Origin: Amycolatopsis sp. DSM 110486
GTDB taxonomy: Bacteria; Actinomycetota; Actinomycetes; Mycobacteriales; Pseudonocardiaceae
Reading direction: 5' to 3'
DNA length: 64,000 nt
NCBI RefSeq assembly: GCF_019468465.1
Contig: NZ_CP080519.1
Location: 1,193,001 to 1,257,000 of the forward strand
Part shown: one piece after another, positions 42,569 through 51,481 of the stretch
How the letters are laid out: each line of letters opens with the position of its first letter
Numbering within the stretch: the first letter of the stretch is position 1
The notes under the pieces: model-generated
The model's database searches: none
Seen by the model: only the letters and a program-made list of their open reading frames with translations
What the model was told of the DNA's origin: nothing
Translations under genes and position numbers: made by a program

Positions 42569-43744
42569 TCACTTGAGTTCGGCGGACGACTTGCCGAGCA
42601 GCCGGCGCGCCACGATGAGCTGCTGGATCTGTTGCGTGCCTTCGAAGATGTCCATGATCTTCGCGTCGCGCGCCCACTTCTCCAGCAGTGAGTCCTCCGA
42701 ATAGCCGAGGCTGCCGGCGAGCGCGACGCAGCCCAGCGCGATGTCCGTGGCGCTGCGGCCGGCCTTCGCCTTGGCCATCGACGCGTGCATCGAGTTCGGC
42801 CGGGCGTTGTCCGCCAGCCACGCCGCTTCCAGGGTGAGCAGGTAGGCCGCCTCGTAGTCGGCCTCCAGGTCCAGGAACGTCGCGACGGCCGCGGGTTGCC
42901 GCGGGCCGGCACGGTCGTAGTCGACGGTCAGGCCGGCCTCGGCGAGCAGCGTGCGCGTCTCGTCCAGCGCGGCCCGGGCCACGCCGACGGCCATCGCCGC
43001 GACCAGCGGACGGGTGTTGTCGAACGTCTGCATCACCCCGGCGAAGCTGCGTTCGACGTCGATCTCCGGGTCGCCGAGCAGGTTTTCGCGCGGCACCCGC
43101 ACGTTGTCCAGGCGCAGGTGCGCGGTGTCGGAGGCGCGGATGCCGAGCTTGTGCTCCAGCCGCACGAGCTCGAACCCCGGCGTGCCCTTCTCCACCACGA
43201 ACGACTTGATCGCCGCCCGGCCCAGCTCGCGGTCGAGCGTCGCCCACACCACGACGACGTCGGCGCGCTCGCCGGAAGTGACGAAGATCTTCTCGCCGTT
43301 GAGCACGTAGTCGTCGCCGTCGAGCACGGCCGTGGTGCGGATGGCGGCCGAGTCCGAACCGGTGTCCGGCTCGGTGATGGCCATGGCCGCCCACTTGCCC
43401 GCGAACCGCTTCGCCTGCTCGCCCTTCGCGACCGAGGCGATGGCGGCGTTGCCGAGACCCAAGCGAGGCAGGGACAACAGCATTCCCGCGTCACCCCAGC
43501 ACATCTCCATGATGCCGAGCACGCTGGCGAGGTTGCGTCCATTGCGGACTTCCCCGGTTGTCACCTGCCCGCCACCCGCCGCGTTCAGGCCGTCGGCGAG
43601 GGGCGCCAGCGCGTCGAGCTCCGGCGGGCGCGTGTGTTCGGCCCGGTCGTTGCGGCGGGAACCCGGCCGGAGCAGCTTCTCCGCGGTGAGATGGGCTTGG
43701 TCGACCACTGTGGACAGTCGGGCCGGCACTTCGAGGTGGATCAC
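42569..43744 (-). CDS. acyl-CoA dehydrogenase (catalytically complete)
   Basis: 391 residues. FAD/acyl-CoA motifs MAITEPDTGSDSAAIRTTAV and RRLLGKSSAEL, a GSLGYSEDSLLEKWARDAKIM segment, and the C-terminal MDIFEGTQQIQ, whose Glu matches the usual catalytic base position. Its partner gene at 43768 lacks that Glu, so a heteromeric alpha2beta2 enzyme of the steroid/side-chain FadE type is plausible. GTG 43744 is preceded by AAGGAG. Confidence 0.87.
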   Translation of the reverse strand: MIHLEVPARLSTVVDQAHLTAEKLLRPGSRRNDRAEHTRPPELDALAPLADGLNAAGGGQVTTGEVRNGRNLASVLGIMEMCWGDAGMLLSLPRLGLGNAAIASVAKGEQAKRFAGKWAAMAITEPDTGSDSAAIRTTAVLDGDDYVLNGEKIFVTSGERADVVVVWATLDRELGRAAIKSFVVEKGTPGFELVRLEHKLGIRASDTAHLRLDNVRVPRENLLGDPEIDVERSFAGVMQTFDNTRPLVAAMAVGVARAALDETRTLLAEAGLTVDYDRAGPRQPAAVATFLDLEADYEAAYLLTLEAAWLADNARPNSMHASMAKAKAGRSATDIALGCVALAGSLGYSEDSLLEKWARDAKIMDIFEGTQQIQQLIVARRLLGKSSAELK

Positions 43745-43767
43745 TGGCTTGCTCCTTGCGTACCGGT

Positions 43768-44910
43768 TCAGACGAGCACGACACCGCTGGCGACGCCGAC
43801 CGCGCGCAGGTCGCGGTACCAGCGTTCGACGGGGTGTTCCTTGACGTAGCCGTGCCCGCCGAGCAGCTGCACTCCGTCGCTGCCGATGCGCATGCCCTTG
43901 GCCGCGCACAGCCGGCGGGCGAGCTCCGTCTCACGAGCGAACGGCTGGCCGGCGTCCGCGCGAGCGGCCGCGCGGTAGGTGGCCAGCCGCATGCCTTCGA
44001 GCTCGATGGCGACGTCGGCGACCTTGAACGCGACACCCTGGCGGTGGCTCACCGGCTCCCCGAAGGCGACGCGCTCGTTGAGGTACGGGATCACGTAGTC
44101 GAGCACGGCCTGCGCGGTGCCGACCGCGAGCCCGCACCAGGCCAGGCGCGACAGCCGCACGCACTCCGCGTAGGCGGCCGGGTCGGCGTCGCCCAGCAGG
44201 GCCGTTTCGGGCACGTGCACCGTCGCCAGATCCAGCCGACCCGTGCCGGCCGCGCGCAGGCCCATCGCGGGCTCGGGCTCGACGCTCATCCCCGGCGCAT
44301 TCGCCTCGACCACGAACAGCGCGGGGCCGTGGCCGTCCAGCTCGGCCGCGACCACGAACAACTCGGCCTGCGCGGCCCGCGGCACCAGCGACTTGGCGCC
44401 GTCGAGGACGAACCCGCCCGGCGTGCGGCGGGCCACCGTGCGCAGCTCGAACGGGTCGAACACGGCGCGCGGCTCGAGGATGGCGAGAGCCGCCGCCGGC
44501 ACGGTGTCGCCGACGAACGCGGGCAGGTACGCGGCCTGCGCCTCGCCACTCCCCCACAGGACGAGCGCCGTGCTGACCGCGGATGACGCGAGGCACGCCA
44601 CGGCCAGCCCCATGTCGCCGGCGGCCAGGGCCTCGGTGACCAAGGTCGCCGTGACCGCGGACCGCGCGGTGGCGACCCCGCCGAGCTCCTCGGGCACGCC
44701 CAGCAGGCTGAGGCCGAGCTCGGCGGACTTGGTGACCAGGTCGTCCGGCGCCGCGCACGCCGTGTCGGCCTCACCCGCCCGCGCGCGCAGGTGCTCGGCG
44801 GCGAACTCGGCCACGGTGTCTCGGATCAGCCGCTGGTCCTCGCTCGGGGTGAAGTCGAGCAGGTCGGGCGGGGTGTCGAGCCCGGGCCGGCGGGGTTCAC
44901 TGCTGGCCAT
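43768..44910 (-). CDS. acyl-CoA dehydrogenase-like subunit lacking the EGT motif
   Basis: 380 residues. N-terminal FTPSEDQRLIRDTVAEFAAEHL, GLSLLGVPEELGGVA, and C-terminal LGGHGYVKEHPVERWYRDLRA, which aligns with other dehydrogenases. It ends GVASGVVLV, where homologues continue with an (Y/F)EGT motif containing the catalytic Glu. AGGAG precedes ATG 44910. With its neighbour it may form a heteromeric dehydrogenase in which it supplies FAD or structural contacts only. Confidence 0.82.
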   Translation of the reverse strand: MASSEPRRPGLDTPPDLLDFTPSEDQRLIRDTVAEFAAEHLRARAGEADTACAAPDDLVTKSAELGLSLLGVPEELGGVATARSAVTATLVTEALAAGDMGLAVACLASSAVSTALVLWGSGEAQAAYLPAFVGDTVPAAALAILEPRAVFDPFELRTVARRTPGGFVLDGAKSLVPRAAQAELFVVAAELDGHGPALFVVEANAPGMSVEPEPAMGLRAAGTGRLDLATVHVPETALLGDADPAAYAECVRLSRLAWCGLAVGTAQAVLDYVIPYLNERVAFGEPVSHRQGVAFKVADVAIELEGMRLATYRAAARADAGQPFARETELARRLCAAKGMRIGSDGVQLLGGHGYVKEHPVERWYRDLRAVGVASGVVLV

Positions 44911-44988
44911 GACAAATCTCCTGACGTGCTGAAACGGGCTTGGGCCCGAGGGAAAGAGTGAGGTCGGGCTCCGGCAGCGCGGCGGTGC

Positions 44989-45627
44989 TCAGGCCTTCTT
45001 GGCGCGAGCCCCGGCGCGACGACGAGCGGGGGCGGGGGCCTGGCCGAGGCCCGCGATCAACGCGTCGAGCCCGAGGCGCCAGCGGCGGTCCACCGACTGC
45101 TTCGAGCCGCCCAGCCGGTGCGCGCTCTCGGCGGCCGCGATGCCCTGGACGTAGGCGAAGAACACGTGCGCGATGTCCGTCGGGTCCGCGGCGAACAGGC
45201 CCGCGTCGACGGCGGTGCGGATGTGGTGCACGAAGATCTTGCGCACCTTGACGCCGGCCCTGTCCTCGTCCTGCGTGGGGTCGAAGTCGGTGAACGGGCG
45301 CGAGAACATGATCTCGGCCAGCACCGGGTTCGCGACCACGAAGTGGCGGAAGGCCTCGGCGACGTGCCGTAGGGCGTCCAGCGGATCGTCGGTGGCCGGC
45401 AGCGCCGCCAGGTCGTCGCCCAGCAGGCGGAAGCCCTCGAAGAAGACCTCGCGGATGAGACCCGCCTTGTCGCCGAACACCTCGTAGATGGCCGGGACCG
45501 AGGCCTCGGCCCGGCGGGCGACCGTGCGCGTGGTCAGCCCCGCCACGCCCTCCTCGGCGAGCACCGCGAGCGCACTGGCCAGCCCGCGCTCGCGCAGCGC
45601 TTCGGTGCGTTGCTTCACCCGGGGCAC
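44989..45627 (-). CDS. TetR-family regulator of the acyl-CoA operon
   Basis: 212 residues. HTH sequence RGLASALAVLAEEGVAGLTTR with RAEASVPAIYEVFGDKAGLI, and a long basic Ala-rich tail (ARRRAGARAKKA). GTG 45627 lies 6 nt after TACGAT (45634-45639, minus strand), so the mRNA may be leaderless. First gene of the operon fadE-fadE-fadD-GNAT and likely its repressor. An inverted repeat at 45665-45680 lies just upstream. Confidence 0.87.
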   Translation of the reverse strand: MPRVKQRTEALRERGLASALAVLAEEGVAGLTTRTVARRAEASVPAIYEVFGDKAGLIREVFFEGFRLLGDDLAALPATDDPLDALRHVAEAFRHFVVANPVLAEIMFSRPFTDFDPTQDEDRAGVKVRKIFVHHIRTAVDAGLFAADPTDIAHVFFAYVQGIAAAESAHRLGGSKQSVDRRWRLGLDALIAGLGQAPAPARRRAGARAKKA

Positions 45628-45664
45628 AGCACGATCGTAACACTCTGCCTCCCTGGTGTGAACC

Positions 45665-45680
45665 GACGTTACGGAACGTC
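45665..45680. promoter_or_regulatory. inverted repeat upstream of tetR
   Basis: GACGTT-ACGG-AACGTC, 6-bp perfect arms, 38 bp upstream of the GTG start. A candidate autoregulatory operator. Confidence 0.5.
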
Positions 45681-45708
45681 GATACGGAACAACGTTACGC
45701 TTGCCGCC

Positions 45709-45762
45709 ACTATGCATCGGCCCGCGCCTCGCCGCTACCCTTGAATGGGGGTAACCGCGTTG
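45709..45762 (-). promoter_or_regulatory. shared activator element and -10 box, copy 1
   Basis: CATAGT (complement of 45709-45714) lies 18 nt downstream, on the minus strand, of a 30-bp element (45733-45762) containing TACCC, TTGAATGGGGG and TAACCGCG. The element is 29/30 identical to the one at 53334-53363, where a matching CATAGT lies 19 nt away. Such placement suits an activator bound next to the -35 site. Confidence 0.65.
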
Positions 45763-46068
45763 TCGGCCTCCGGCGCCTCTGCCACGATCGCGATCATTCC
45801 CCTTGTCTGCCAACGAAAAATGCCGAGGAGAGCGTTGTACGTCACCTGGACAGCTCGGTTAGCGAGCGCTAACATCGACCGTGTTAACGACCGCTAACAA
45901 CGGGTCGCGACGAGCAGGTGTGCGCCGGTCAGGCGCGGCTCGTGACCGAAGCGACGAGAGTGCCGCACACACGATCACCGCCCCGGGGAATCGCCGGGTT
46001 CAGCGGTCCGCCTCGGCCACCAGGTGACGCCGAACGAACAACTGTCCTTTGGACTCGAGGGAGTCATC
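45763..46068. other. intergenic region of about 306 bp, no gene seen
   Basis: No start with a ribosome site and no coding-like frame is seen. The right part contains the two GTTAGCG/CGCTAAC-type inverted repeats (45858-45898) and leads into the acyl-CoA dehydrogenase at 46069. Confidence 0.6.
45858..45898. promoter_or_regulatory. paired inverted-repeat operators
   Basis: GTTAGCG-AG-CGCTAAC (45858-45873, perfect 7-bp arms) and an imperfect copy GTTAACGACCGCTAAC (45883-45898), 25 bp centre to centre, upstream of the dehydrogenase at 46069. TetR regulators of acyl-CoA genes use similar sites. Confidence 0.6.
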
Positions 46069-47220
46069 GTGATCGACAACAGGCTCAGCGAGGAATACGA
46101 AGAACTGCGCAAGACGGTCGCCGCGTTCGCGCGCGACGAGGTCGCGCCGGTGATCGGCGAGTTCTACATGCGCGAAGAGTTCCCCTACGAGATCGTGGCC
46201 AAGATGGGCGAAATGGGCCTGTTCGGCCTGCCCTTCGACGAGGCGTACGGCGGCATGGGCGGCGATTACTTCGCGATGTGCCTGGCCGTGGAGGAACTGG
46301 CCCGCATCGACTCATCGGTCGCGGTCACGCTGGAAGCCGGCGTGTCCTTGGGCGCCATGCCGATCTACCGGTTCGGCACCGAGGAGCAGAAGCAGGAATG
46401 GCTGCCTCAGCTGTGCACCGGGCAGATGCTCGGCGCGTTCGGCCTCACCGAGCCGGGCGCCGGTTCCGACGCCGGCGGCGCGCGGACCACCGCCGTCCGC
46501 AAGGGTGATGACTGGGTGATCAACGGCTCGAAGGCCTACATCACCAACTCCGGCACGGACATCACCGGGGTGATCACCGTCGCCGCGGTGACCGGCACGG
46601 ACGACAAGGGCGCCAAGGAGATCTCGACGATCATGGTGCCGTCAGGCACGCCCGGGCTGAGCGTGTCCAAGCCCTACTCGAAGGTCGGCTGGGCCGCCTC
46701 CGACACGCATGAGCTCGGGTTCGACGACGTCCACGTGCCCGCCGCGAACCTGCTCGGCGACCTCGGCCGCGGCTACGCGCAGTTCCTCTCCATCCTCACC
46801 GAGGGCCGGGTCGCGGTGTCCGCGCTGGCCACGGGGCTCGCGCAGGGCTGCGTCGACGAGTGCGTGCGCTACGCCAACGAGCGCGAGACCTTCGGCCGGC
46901 CCATCGGCAAGTACCAGGCGATCCAGTTCAAGATCGCCGAGATGGAGGCCCGCACGCACACCGCGCGGCTGGCCTACTACGCGGCGGCCGCGAAGATGCT
47001 GCGCGGCGAGCCGTTCAAGCGCGAGGCCGCCATCTCGAAGCTCATCTCTTCCAACGCGGCGATGGACAACGCCCGCGACGCCACGCAGATCTTCGGCGGC
47101 ATGGGGTTCATCAACGAAGCCCCGGTCGCCCGGTACTACCGCGACGCCAAGATCCTCGAGGTCGGCGAAGGCACGAGCGAGGTGCAGAAGATGCTCATCG
47201 CCCGCGAGCTCGGGCTCTGA
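46069..47220 (+). CDS. acyl-CoA dehydrogenase (short/branched-chain type)
   Basis: 383 residues. AFGLTEPGAGSDAGGARTTA (FAD and acyl-CoA contacts), ITNSGTDI, QRETFGRP-like NERETFGRPIGKYQ, GGMGFINEAPVARYYRDAKI and the catalytic Glu of EVGEGTSEVQ. Closest in pattern to butyryl/isovaleryl-CoA dehydrogenases. GTG 46069 has GAGGGAG 5 nt upstream; a start at 46024 is less likely. Followed by a strong GC stem-loop. Confidence 0.9.
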   Translation: MIDNRLSEEYEELRKTVAAFARDEVAPVIGEFYMREEFPYEIVAKMGEMGLFGLPFDEAYGGMGGDYFAMCLAVEELARIDSSVAVTLEAGVSLGAMPIYRFGTEEQKQEWLPQLCTGQMLGAFGLTEPGAGSDAGGARTTAVRKGDDWVINGSKAYITNSGTDITGVITVAAVTGTDDKGAKEISTIMVPSGTPGLSVSKPYSKVGWAASDTHELGFDDVHVPAANLLGDLGRGYAQFLSILTEGRVAVSALATGLAQGCVDECVRYANERETFGRPIGKYQAIQFKIAEMEARTHTARLAYYAAAAKMLRGEPFKREAAISKLISSNAAMDNARDATQIFGGMGFINEAPVARYYRDAKILEVGEGTSEVQKMLIARELGL

Positions 47221-47238
47221 CGCTTTCGCTCGAATGGC

Positions 47239-47265
47239 GGGGCCCCGGGGTGCGCCCGGGGCCCC
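47239..47265 (+). terminator. GC-rich stem-loop terminator
   Basis: Perfect 11-bp stem GGGGCCCCGGG / CCCGGGGCCCC with a 5-nt loop, 19 nt after the dehydrogenase stop at 47220. There is no T-run. Confidence 0.6.
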
Positions 47266-47327
47266 GGCAAAGAAGGTATGACGACCAACAGTAGGTCATC
47301 CTAGTAAATCGGAGGTACGATCCCGCC

Positions 47328-47822
47328 ATGGAAGGCACTCGGACATACAGCTGGGTGGACCCCCAGGAGATGGCCAAACTCAGCCGCGAGATGGACGGGC
47401 TCGAGTTCAGCCGGCACCTGCTCGACGCCGGTGAGGCCGGGATCATGCCGATCGCCGCGACACTGGGCTTCCGGCTCGCCGAGATCGAGTCCGGCCACGC
47501 CGTGCTGGTGGGCGAGGTCGGCGAGCACCTCTACAACCCGATCGGCATCGTCCACGGCGGGGTCGCCGCGACGCTGCTCGACAGCGCCGCCGGTTACGCC
47601 GTGCAGACGACGGTGCCGGTCGGGAGCAGCTACACCACATTGGACCTTTCGGTGCACTACCTGCGGCCGCTCACCGCGGACATCGGCACGCTCCGCGCGA
47701 CCGGCAACGTGATCAACCGGGGCCGGCGGACCGCGCTGGCGCACGCCGAGATCCGCGACGCGAAGGGTCGGCTGCTCGCGCACGCGACGAGCTCGTGCAT
47801 GGTGTTCACCACCGACGCGTGA
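47328..47822 (+). CDS. PaaI-family thioesterase (hot-dog fold)
   Basis: 164 residues of the hot-dog fold. LGFRLAEIESGHAVL, GIVHGGVAATLLDSAAGYAV (the catalytic HGG-x2-A-x2-D region) and DLSVHYLRPL. It hydrolyses acyl- or aryl-CoA thioesters. TACGAT lies 6 nt before ATG 47328, suggesting leaderless transcription, though GGAGG also occurs further upstream. A second member is encoded at 62310. Confidence 0.88.
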   Translation: MEGTRTYSWVDPQEMAKLSREMDGLEFSRHLLDAGEAGIMPIAATLGFRLAEIESGHAVLVGEVGEHLYNPIGIVHGGVAATLLDSAAGYAVQTTVPVGSSYTTLDLSVHYLRPLTADIGTLRATGNVINRGRRTALAHAEIRDAKGRLLAHATSSCMVFTTDA

Positions 47823-47838
47823 CGGTGACGAGGCGGAC

Positions 47839-48711
47839 ATGAACGGACCCGACCTGCGCTCCCGTCGTCCACTGTGGTCCACCCCGCCGGCCACAGTGGA
47901 TGACGGGAGCGCGATCCGGCACATCATCGACGACCTGCTGCCCGAGCGGCTGGAGCGGCTGCGGAAGGTGACCGGCCTGCCGATCGCCCTCGGCGGCACC
48001 ACCCGCCACGGCGCCGGCGGCCTGCACCTGGTGCTCGACCGTCTGATGGGCAACTCCGGCGATGCGTTGCGGGGGCTCGTCGTGCAGCCCGGGAAAGGGC
48101 TCGGCGGGTGCGTGCTGCGCAGCCGGACCCCGTTCCGGGTCAACGACTACGCGTCCACGATGGCGATCACTCACGAGTACGACGTCGTGGTGCGTCAGGA
48201 GGGATTGACGTCGGTCTTCGCCGTGCCCGTGCTGGTCCGGGGTGAGGTGCGCGGGGTTCTGTACGGCGCGGTGCGGGAAGGCAACCCGATCGGCGACCGG
48301 ACTGTGCGCAGTGCCGTGGTGGTCGCCGAGCAGCTTCAGTCCGATGTGGAGGGACAGCTGCGGCGCGATCCCGGTCACGCGGCCGTCCGCTCGCGGGGTG
48401 CGCTCGCCGAGCTCGCCGAACTCATCCGCGACACGAGCGATCCGCAGCTGCGCGCGCGGCTGGAGCGGATCCAGGCGGACCTGACGAGTGAACCGGCGCG
48501 GGCCGAGATCGCGGCGTCTGCGTCGCTCGCGCCCCGGGAGATCGACGTGCTGCGGCTGGCGGAGGTGGGGGCCAGCAACCTGGAGATCGCCGCCCGGCTG
48601 GGGCTGAGCCTGGAGACCGTCAAGGCTTACCTCCGATCGGCGATGCGCAAGCTGGAAGTCCACAACAGAACGGCGGCCGCTCATCAAGCGCGGCTGAACG
48701 GTCTGTTGTGA
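47839..48711 (+). CDS. GAF-LuxR regulator (RamA-like)
   Basis: 290 residues. An N-terminal GAF-like domain (~35-170, with VNDYASTMAITHEYD and VFAVPVLVRGEVRGVLYG) and a C-terminal LuxR HTH (REIDVLRLAEVGASNLEIAARLG split over two helices, LETVKAYLRSAMRKLEV). This arrangement matches RamA of Corynebacterium, the regulator of acetate metabolism, which binds G/C runs such as GGGGGT. It is convergent with an acetate permease gene. The shared elements at 45733 and 53334 contain such runs, which suggests it could control both operons. Confidence 0.85.
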   Translation: MNGPDLRSRRPLWSTPPATVDDGSAIRHIIDDLLPERLERLRKVTGLPIALGGTTRHGAGGLHLVLDRLMGNSGDALRGLVVQPGKGLGGCVLRSRTPFRVNDYASTMAITHEYDVVVRQEGLTSVFAVPVLVRGEVRGVLYGAVREGNPIGDRTVRSAVVVAEQLQSDVEGQLRRDPGHAAVRSRGALAELAELIRDTSDPQLRARLERIQADLTSEPARAEIAASASLAPREIDVLRLAEVGASNLEIAARLGLSLETVKAYLRSAMRKLEVHNRTAAAHQARLNGLL

Positions 48712-48713
48712 GG

Positions 48714-48744
48714 GGACGGGGCCACGACTGCCGTGGCCCCGTCC
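48714..48744. terminator. bidirectional stem-loop terminator
   Basis: Perfect 13-bp stem GGACGGGGCCACG / CGTGGCCCCGTCC with a 5-nt loop between the convergent luxR and acetate-permease genes. Confidence 0.75.
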
Positions 48745-48751
48745 GGCTGCA

Positions 48752-49414
48752 CTAGCTGAGCTTGAAGACCGGCAGCACCTGCCGGCCGTAGGTCGCGGTC
48801 ATGATGTCGGCCGTGCCCCGGTAGAGCCCGAGGACGGCGAACACCACGGTGACGTACCCGGAAGCCTGCACGAAGCCCTTGCTTCCACTGTGGACACCGA
48901 TCATGAGGAGCACCAGTGCCGCCAGCAGCAGCACCAGCACGCTGACGAGCACCGCGTCCGTCCGCAGCGCCGAGACGAGGAAGACGAACGTGAGCACGGC
49001 GAACATCGCGAGGAACACCGTGAGCCCGCTCGACACCGCTGCGGTGGGATCGACGTTCGCCTTGGTCGCGGCTTCGACGACCTTCTCCTCGAACGTCGTC
49101 TGGATGAAGCCGTAGATGACCCAGAACGGCCCGAAGCTGCCGAACACCACGGCGCCGAACACGTTGCCGCGCACCACTTCGAGCACGGCGACGATGATCT
49201 GGATCGCGCCGCCGAAGAAGAAGGCCACCGGGATCACGAGGGCGGCACCGGCTGGATTGACGAAGTTTCCGTTGTAGAGGCCGAGCATGAGCGAGGTGGC
49301 GGAGAAGGCCAGGATCGCCCACGCGCCGGGGTCGGCGATCGGGACGGTCCGCTCGGCCGGTTGGTCGAAGGTCTGTTCGCGGATGAGAGAGTCGTGCTGA
49401 ACAACACTGGTCAT
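48752..49414 (-). CDS. acetate/succinate uptake transporter (GPR1/FUN34/YaaH family)
   Basis: 220 residues with six hydrophobic helices. The N-terminal family motif appears as NFVNPAGAAL (normally NPAPLGL), and helix 3 as FGSFGPFWVIYG. The family exports or imports acetate and related acids. It is the last gene of the acyl-CoA synthetase operon (53278 to 48752), whose order predicts use of small carboxylates. 54 bp follow the ribBA stop. Confidence 0.87.
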   Translation of the reverse strand: MTSVVQHDSLIREQTFDQPAERTVPIADPGAWAILAFSATSLMLGLYNGNFVNPAGAALVIPVAFFFGGAIQIIVAVLEVVRGNVFGAVVFGSFGPFWVIYGFIQTTFEEKVVEAATKANVDPTAAVSSGLTVFLAMFAVLTFVFLVSALRTDAVLVSVLVLLLAALVLLMIGVHSGSKGFVQASGYVTVVFAVLGLYRGTADIMTATYGRQVLPVFKLS

Positions 49415-49468
49415 ACGAGTTCTCCTTGGGGGGTTGGCGACCAGTAAAGGTCGTGCACGCCCGAGCGG

Positions 49469-50629
49469 CTACCCCCGGCCGGGGGTGACTTCGCCGTAGG
49501 GAACCCGTCCGGTGACACGCAATCCGTAGCCCTCCAGCCCGACGCGTTTGCCGGGGTTGTCGGAGAGCAGGCGCATGCTGCGGATGCCGAGATCACGCAG
49601 GATCTGGGCGCCGGTGCCGTAATCCCGTGCGTCCGCCGCTACGCCGAGCGAGACGGTGGCGTCCACAGTGTCCTGATCGGCGTCTTGCAGTTGGTAGGCC
49701 TGGAGTTTGTGCAGCAGCCCGATCCCGCGGCCCTCGTGGCCGCGGATGTAGAGCACGACGCCGCGGCCTTCGTCGGCCACGGCCTGCAGCGCGGCTTCGA
49801 GCTGGGGACCGCAGTCGCAGCGCAGCGAGCCGAAGACGTCACCGGTCAGGCATTCGGAGTGCACCCGCACGAGGATGTCCTCGCCATCGCCGATCTCGCC
49901 GTAGACGAACGCGATGTGCTCGATCCCGTCCAGCAGACTGTCATACCCCACCGCGCGGAACGTCCCGGCGGCCAGCGGGATCCGGGCCTCGGCGACCCGC
50001 TCCACCTGCTTCTCGGTCCGACGGCGGTAAGCGATCAGATCGGCGATCGTGATCACCCGAAGGTCATGATCCGCGGCGAAAACCTCAAGCTCGTCGCGGC
50101 GAGCCATGTCGCCCTCGTCCTTCTGCGACACGATCTCACACAGCACACCGGCCGGGTTCAGCCCCGCCATCCGGGCCAGGTCGACCGCGGCCTCGGTGTG
50201 ACCCGGGCGGCGCAGCACGCCACCCTCCTTCGCACGCAACGGCACCACATGCCCCGGGCGGCGGAAGTCCTTCGCCGACGCGGCCGGGTCAGCCAGCAAC
50301 CGCATCGTGTGCGCACGATCCGCCGCCGAAATGCCCGTCGTGATGCCCTCCGCCGCGTCCACCGTGACGCTGTACGCGGTCCCGCGCACATCCTGGTTCG
50401 TGTGATACATCGGCGGCAGATCCAGCCGATCCGCCTCGGCCTCCGTCAACGCGACACACACATAACCCGAGGTGTAGCGGACCATGAACGCCAGCAACTC
50501 CGGCGTCGCCTTCTCCGCCGCGAAGATCAGATCGCCCTCGTTCTCACGATCCTCATCATCGACCACCACCACGGCTTTGCCCGCCGCGATGTCCACAATG
50601 GCGGCTTCGATCCCCTCGCCGCCGGTCAC
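49469..50629 (-). CDS. ribBA: bifunctional 3,4-dihydroxy-2-butanone-4-phosphate synthase/GTP cyclohydrolase II
   Basis: 386 residues. N-terminal RibB domain: [20 protein letters not shown] (acidic catalytic cluster), [10 protein letters not shown] and [16 protein letters not shown]-terminal RibA domain: [20 protein letters not shown] with the three zinc cysteines, and [16 protein letters not shown]. It makes two riboflavin precursors from ribulose 5-phosphate and GTP. GTG 50629 overlaps the preceding stop (GTGA). Its place among acyl-CoA genes is unusual; perhaps an extra copy supplying FAD to many dehydrogenases. Confidence 0.93.
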   Translation of the reverse strand: MTGGEGIEAAIVDIAAGKAVVVVDDEDRENEGDLIFAAEKATPELLAFMVRYTSGYVCVALTEAEADRLDLPPMYHTNQDVRGTAYSVTVDAAEGITTGISAADRAHTMRLLADPAASAKDFRRPGHVVPLRAKEGGVLRRPGHTEAAVDLARMAGLNPAGVLCEIVSQKDEGDMARRDELEVFAADHDLRVITIADLIAYRRRTEKQVERVAEARIPLAAGTFRAVGYDSLLDGIEHIAFVYGEIGDGEDILVRVHSECLTGDVFGSLRCDCGPQLEAALQAVADEGRGVVLYIRGHEGRGIGLLHKLQAYQLQDADQDTVDATVSLGVAADARDYGTGAQILRDLGIRSMRLLSDNPGKRVGLEGYGLRVTGRVPYGEVTPGRG

Positions 50630-51447
50630 CCCTTGGCCTGGCGCAGCAGACGGCGGAACCGGAACCGCGAGCCGCTCGTCGCCGCGGCGAGGTCACCGCC
50701 GGCCAGGTCGATCGCAGCCTGATCGAGTACGGACATCACGTGTGCGTAAAGCGACGACCCGAGGCTGATCCGCTTCACACCGGCTTGGTGGAGTTCGGAC
50801 ACCGTCAGAGTCTTGTCCGCCGGCGACACCACGACGTTGACCGGCTTGGGCGCCACCGCCTGCACGATTTTCTCCACCGACGCGAGGTCGGGCGGGAGCG
50901 GGGCGAACAGCACGTCGGCGCCGGCTTCCGCGAAGGCGCTGAGGCGGCGGATGGTGTCGTCGAGGTCGTTGATGCCCTGGATGAAGTTGTCGGCGCGGGC
51001 CGTGACGACGATCCGCTGCTGCGCCGCTGCGACGGCGTGGCGCACGCGGTCCACCGACTCGTCGAACGGCCGGATCGGGTTCTCGCCGGTGCCGGTCGTG
51101 TCCTCGACACCGATGCCCGCCAACCCGGCCTCGACCGCCGCCTCGACGGTGGCGGCCACGTCCTCGGCGGTCTCGCCGTAGCCGTCCTCGAAGTCGCCGT
51201 TGATCGGGAGGTCGGTGAGCCGCTTCAGGAGTTTCGCGTGGTCGAGATGTTCTTCTCGGCTCACGGCGTGGCGGCCGTCGAACCGGCCCAGCGTCGCGGC
51301 GAACGCGGCCGAGCTGGTGCCGATCGCCTCGAAACCGGCGTCGGCCATGAGCAGGGCGGAGAGGCCGTCCCAGGCGTTGGGCATGACGAGGCCTTCGGGG
51401 CGGGTGTGCAGTGAGAGGAAGTGTTCGTAGATCTCGGAGCCAGGCAT
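50626..51447 (-). CDS. isocitrate lyase/PEP mutase superfamily protein
   Basis: 273 residues. [14 protein letters not shown] near 20 (substrate phosphate or carboxylate contacts), [15 protein letters not shown] near 84 (Mg-binding Asp/Glu), [19 protein letters not shown] and [10 protein letters not shown]. The KKCGH signature of isocitrate and methylisocitrate lyases is missing, so it is better described as the oxaloacetate-hydrolase/PEP-mutase-like subgroup. Reaction unknown. ATG 51447; it follows the acyl-CoA synthetase by 34 bp and overlaps ribBA by 4 nt. Confidence 0.8.
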   Translation of the reverse strand: MPGSEIYEHFLSLHTRPEGLVMPNAWDGLSALLMADAGFEAIGTSSAAFAATLGRFDGRHAVSREEHLDHAKLLKRLTDLPINGDFEDGYGETAEDVAATVEAAVEAGLAGIGVEDTTGTGENPIRPFDESVDRVRHAVAAAQQRIVVTARADNFIQGINDLDDTIRRLSAFAEAGADVLFAPLPPDLASVEKIVQAVAPKPVNVVVSPADKTLTVSELHQAGVKRISLGSSLYAHVMSVLDQAAIDLAGGDLAAATSGSRFRFRRLLRQAKG

Positions 51448-51481
51448 GGCGGCGGTCCTTCGGCAGTCGGGGTTCGGCGGT

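Noticed and set aside
40463-42691. A 742-codon plus-strand open frame
   Set aside because: Antisense to the GNAT protein and fatty-acid CoA ligase, with repetitive charged composition typical of shadow frames.
49469-49486. TACCCCCGGCCGGGGG considered as a third copy of the shared activator element
   Set aside because: It is the coding 3' end of ribBA (stop codon plus Pro-Gly-Arg-Gly codons), lacks the TTGAA core and has no adjacent -10.
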